Virus record (IMG/VR): IMGVR_UViG_3300001589_000211
Span: 1-22,469 of that record
Length of the DNA: 22,469 nucleotides
Direction: 5' to 3' (one strand)
Source of the DNA: a virus
Positions 22,105 through 22,469 of this stretch are shown one piece after another. Position numbers and translations under genes: made by a program. How positions within the stretch are numbered: position 1 is the stretch's first letter; the number at the start of each line of letters is the position of its first letter. The notes beneath the pieces are model-generated. The model ran no database searches. It was not told the DNA's origin and saw only the letters and a program-made list of their open reading frames with translations.

Positions 22105-22469
22105 TTATTTATCATATTGTGAACGAACTAATGTTCTGTGTAAATTATCTTGTGCTAGGTTTCTTAATGCTCTAGTGTTATCTTTTATCTCTGCATCTTT
22201 TAACTCTATTGTATCTTCGTAGCTACCACCCTCTATAGTTGCACTGTAGTAACTATCCAGTGTACCTGTAGAAGCTAACTGTTGCATCATGGCAAGTTGC
22301 TGCATCGGGTTAGCTATTTGTTCTGCTGCTCCAGCTACAGACAAAGCTTTCTCTAGCTTTAACTCTTCCTGCTCTTCTTTTTTAGCTTCTTGTTCTTTTT
22401 TCTCTTCTTCTTCCTGTTCCTCTGTCTTACGATCCATTTGGTATTGTACCCACTCATCGTAATAAGGAT
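22105..22469 (-). CDS. Acidic coiled-coil late protein, 5' end beyond the window
   Basis: From the first in-frame ATG at 22437 this is 110 residues, but the frame stays open to the window edge (PYYDEWVQYQ precedes that Met), so the gene probably begins outside and only its C-terminal part is seen. Residues after the Met are a very charged Glu/Lys/Gln helix (KTEEQEEEEKKEQEAKKEEQEELKLEKAL). An Ala/Gln/Met-rich segment (AAEQIANPMQQLAMMQQLAS) and a mixed tail ending LHRTLVRSQYDK follow. This looks like the end of a virion or scaffolding-type protein, but no family can be named. It is the most upstream visible gene of the - strand late operon, 12 bases before the pilin-like gene. Confidence 0.65.
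   Translation of the reverse strand, partial: PYYDEWVQYQMDRKTEEQEEEEKKEQEAKKEEQEELKLEKALSVAGAAEQIANPMQQLAMMQQLASTGTLDSYYSATIEGGSYEDTIELKDAEIKDNTRALRNLAQDNLHRTLVRSQYDK

Overview
This window is part of the genome of a tailed double-stranded DNA phage, with no recognisable bacterial chromosomal genes. The best match I can name from memory is the HMO-2011-type group of short-tailed marine phages of Alphaproteobacteria (SAR116, Roseobacter/RCA and SAR11 hosts). The main marker is a family A DNA polymerase carrying a DnaJ-like CxxCxGxG zinc-finger insert. The other replication genes, the AT-rich composition, a class II ribonucleotide reductase, a MazG-like hydrolase and a DUF3310 protein fit a marine phage. 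Host and group are inferred from protein features; no database search was done.

Left arm, positions 1-12253, + strand: one tightly packed early/middle operon in which many genes overlap through TAATG, ATGA or GTGA junctions. It starts with three small unknown genes and a tyrosine integrase. A T7-like replication and recombination set follows: zinc-finger/TOPRIM primase, separate DnaB/T7-type helicase, a PD-(D/E)XK-like protein, a GIY-YIG (T5orf172-type) protein, DNA polymerase, a candidate single-strand-binding protein, a RecB/Cas4-like exonuclease with four cysteines suited to an Fe-S cluster, and a T7 endonuclease I-like resolvase. Small proteins and nucleotide-metabolism genes complete the arm: DUF3310, class II RNR and MazG-like. 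One 52-codon gene at 9343-9501 is easy to miss.

Junction, 12251-12371: an intact tRNA-Ala(UGC) gene with encoded CCA and the G3:U70 alanine identity pair. It is bracketed by a 16-nt direct repeat (15/16 identical) and followed by a strong GC hairpin with T-tracts that can stop transcription from both sides.

Right arm, 12373-22469, - strand: late genes read right to left toward the junction. At the upstream end is an acidic ORF running off the window edge. Next come three consecutive Sec-exported small proteins: a pilin-like beta protein, a PapD-chaperone-like protein, and a secreted protein with a C-terminal coiled coil. A membrane-anchored coiled-coil protein, a 691-residue virion-type protein with 22/11-residue repeats, two small structural-type proteins, a 388-residue protein and a 1316-residue probable internal/ejection protein follow.

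The layout suggests a potentially temperate phage whose integrase is expressed with its replication genes and whose late operon converges on the early one. The least explained part is the pilin/chaperone/secreted-protein block at 20823-22092. Head, portal, terminase, tail tube and classical lysis genes are not visible and presumably lie outside. The window is almost entirely coding; no gap exceeds about 120 bases.
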